NCBI GenBank assembly: GCA_036377675.1
Contig: DASUXY010000009.1
Coordinates: forward strand, 1-31,700
Source: DASUXY01 sp036377675
Lineage (GTDB): Bacteria; Bacillota; Bacilli; Bacillales; Amphibacillaceae
DNA: 31,700 nucleotides
Direction of reading: 5' to 3'
This document shows positions 31,551 to 31,700 of the stretch, one piece after another. Below the pieces are notes generated by a model. It searched no databases, had not been told where the DNA came from, and saw only the letters and a list, made by a program, of their open reading frames with translations. The position numbers were made by a program, and so were the translations under genes. How positions within the stretch are numbered: position 1 is the first letter of the stretch; each line of letters begins with the position of its first letter.

Positions 31551-31700
31551 GTCGCCACGAAAAAGGTGGCGAACAATCATTGCTCTTTGAAAACTGAACA
31601 AAACAACGAGTATGCAAAAGGAAAAACACCTCCGTGTTTTTCCAGTAATCAACTGAGAGGTTTCGATTGACGTTTTATGTCAGTTAAACATTTCGTTGAT
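31551..31700 (+). ncRNA. rRNA operon leader with boxA (16S gene lies beyond the window)
   Basis: The leader begins with a 7-bp hairpin TCGCCAC (31552-31558) / GTGGCGA (31566-31572). The antitermination element boxA, TGCTCTTTGAAAACT, is at 31581-31595 and is almost the same as that of B. subtilis rrn operons; NusB-S10 bind it to keep RNA polymerase moving. A perfect 10-bp hairpin GGAAAAACAC / GTGTTTTTCC follows at 31620-31643 with no T run. AACTGA and TCAGTT near 31651-31686 could form part of the 16S processing stem. The mature 16S start is not reached. Confidence 0.85.

Noticed and set aside
31319..31652. Minus-strand frames at the right end
   Set aside because: They run through the rRNA promoters and leader; their composition does not look like protein.
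1..31700. Mobile elements, CRISPR arrays, toxin-antitoxin or defence systems
   Set aside because: None seen: no transposase, integrase, repeat-spacer pattern or long terminal inverted repeats; the gene order is the conserved Bacillus core.

Overview
The window is a low-GC, spore-forming Firmicute chromosome segment, from a member of the Bacillaceae. The evidence is the gene order (spoVG to lysS followed by an rRNA operon), which matches the origin-proximal region of Bacillus subtilis, and the dense set of sporulation genes: spoVG, fin, spoVT, yabP, yabQ, spoIIE, yabS and yabT. Every full-length gene lies on the + strand. The minus strand holds one tRNA and one probable gene relic. I see no insertion sequence, prophage, CRISPR array or defence locus.

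Layout. 1-4.7 kb: the end of spoVG and its terminator, a decayed antisense HTH-gene remnant, then glmU-prs (cell-wall precursor and PRPP synthesis), ctc (L25-type ribosomal protein), pth and the anti-sigma-F gene fin behind a sigma-F-type promoter. 4.8-9.2 kb: mfd and spoVT, separated by 355 bp that carry a sigma-G-type promoter. 9.4-14.5 kb: yabM-yabN-rqcP-yabP-yabQ-divIC-yabR, tightly packed, mixing wall/lipid export, NTP house-cleaning, ribosome rescue, sporulation and division. 14.6-14.85 kb: a lone elongator tRNA-Met on the minus strand that shares a bidirectional terminator with the + strand. 15.0-19.3 kb: spoIIE (phosphatase that activates sigma-F) behind a Spo0A-type promoter, then yabS-yabT behind a second sigma-F-type promoter. 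19.4-23.6 kb: tilS-hpt and ftsH. 23.7-26.5 kb: coaX-hslO and cysK. 26.6-29.5 kb: folP-folB-folK-yazB-dusB. 29.7-31.2 kb: lysS. 31.3-31.7 kb: tandem promoters and the boxA leader of an rRNA operon whose 16S gene begins beyond the window.

How it works together. The window carries both ends of the sigma-F circuit: SpoIIE switches sigma-F on, and the sigma-F-type promoters before fin and yabS would then make the sigma-F antagonist Fin and the forespore kinase YabT. Housekeeping genes for translation (pth, ctc, rqcP, yabR, tilS, dusB, lysS, tRNA-Met, rrn) dominate the rest.

The most useful non-routine observations are regulatory or evolutionary: a hairpin that would cover the yabP ribosome-binding site only in read-through mRNA; a sigma-G-type promoter about 300 bp before spoVT with repeated 8-9 bp motifs; a minus-strand XRE-like relic between spoVG and glmU; a tRNA-Met in antisense orientation; and the absence of pabB-pabA-pabC and yacD from a locus that otherwise follows the B. 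subtilis order. I did not find a convincing undescribed multi-gene system. Comparisons with B. subtilis are from memory.
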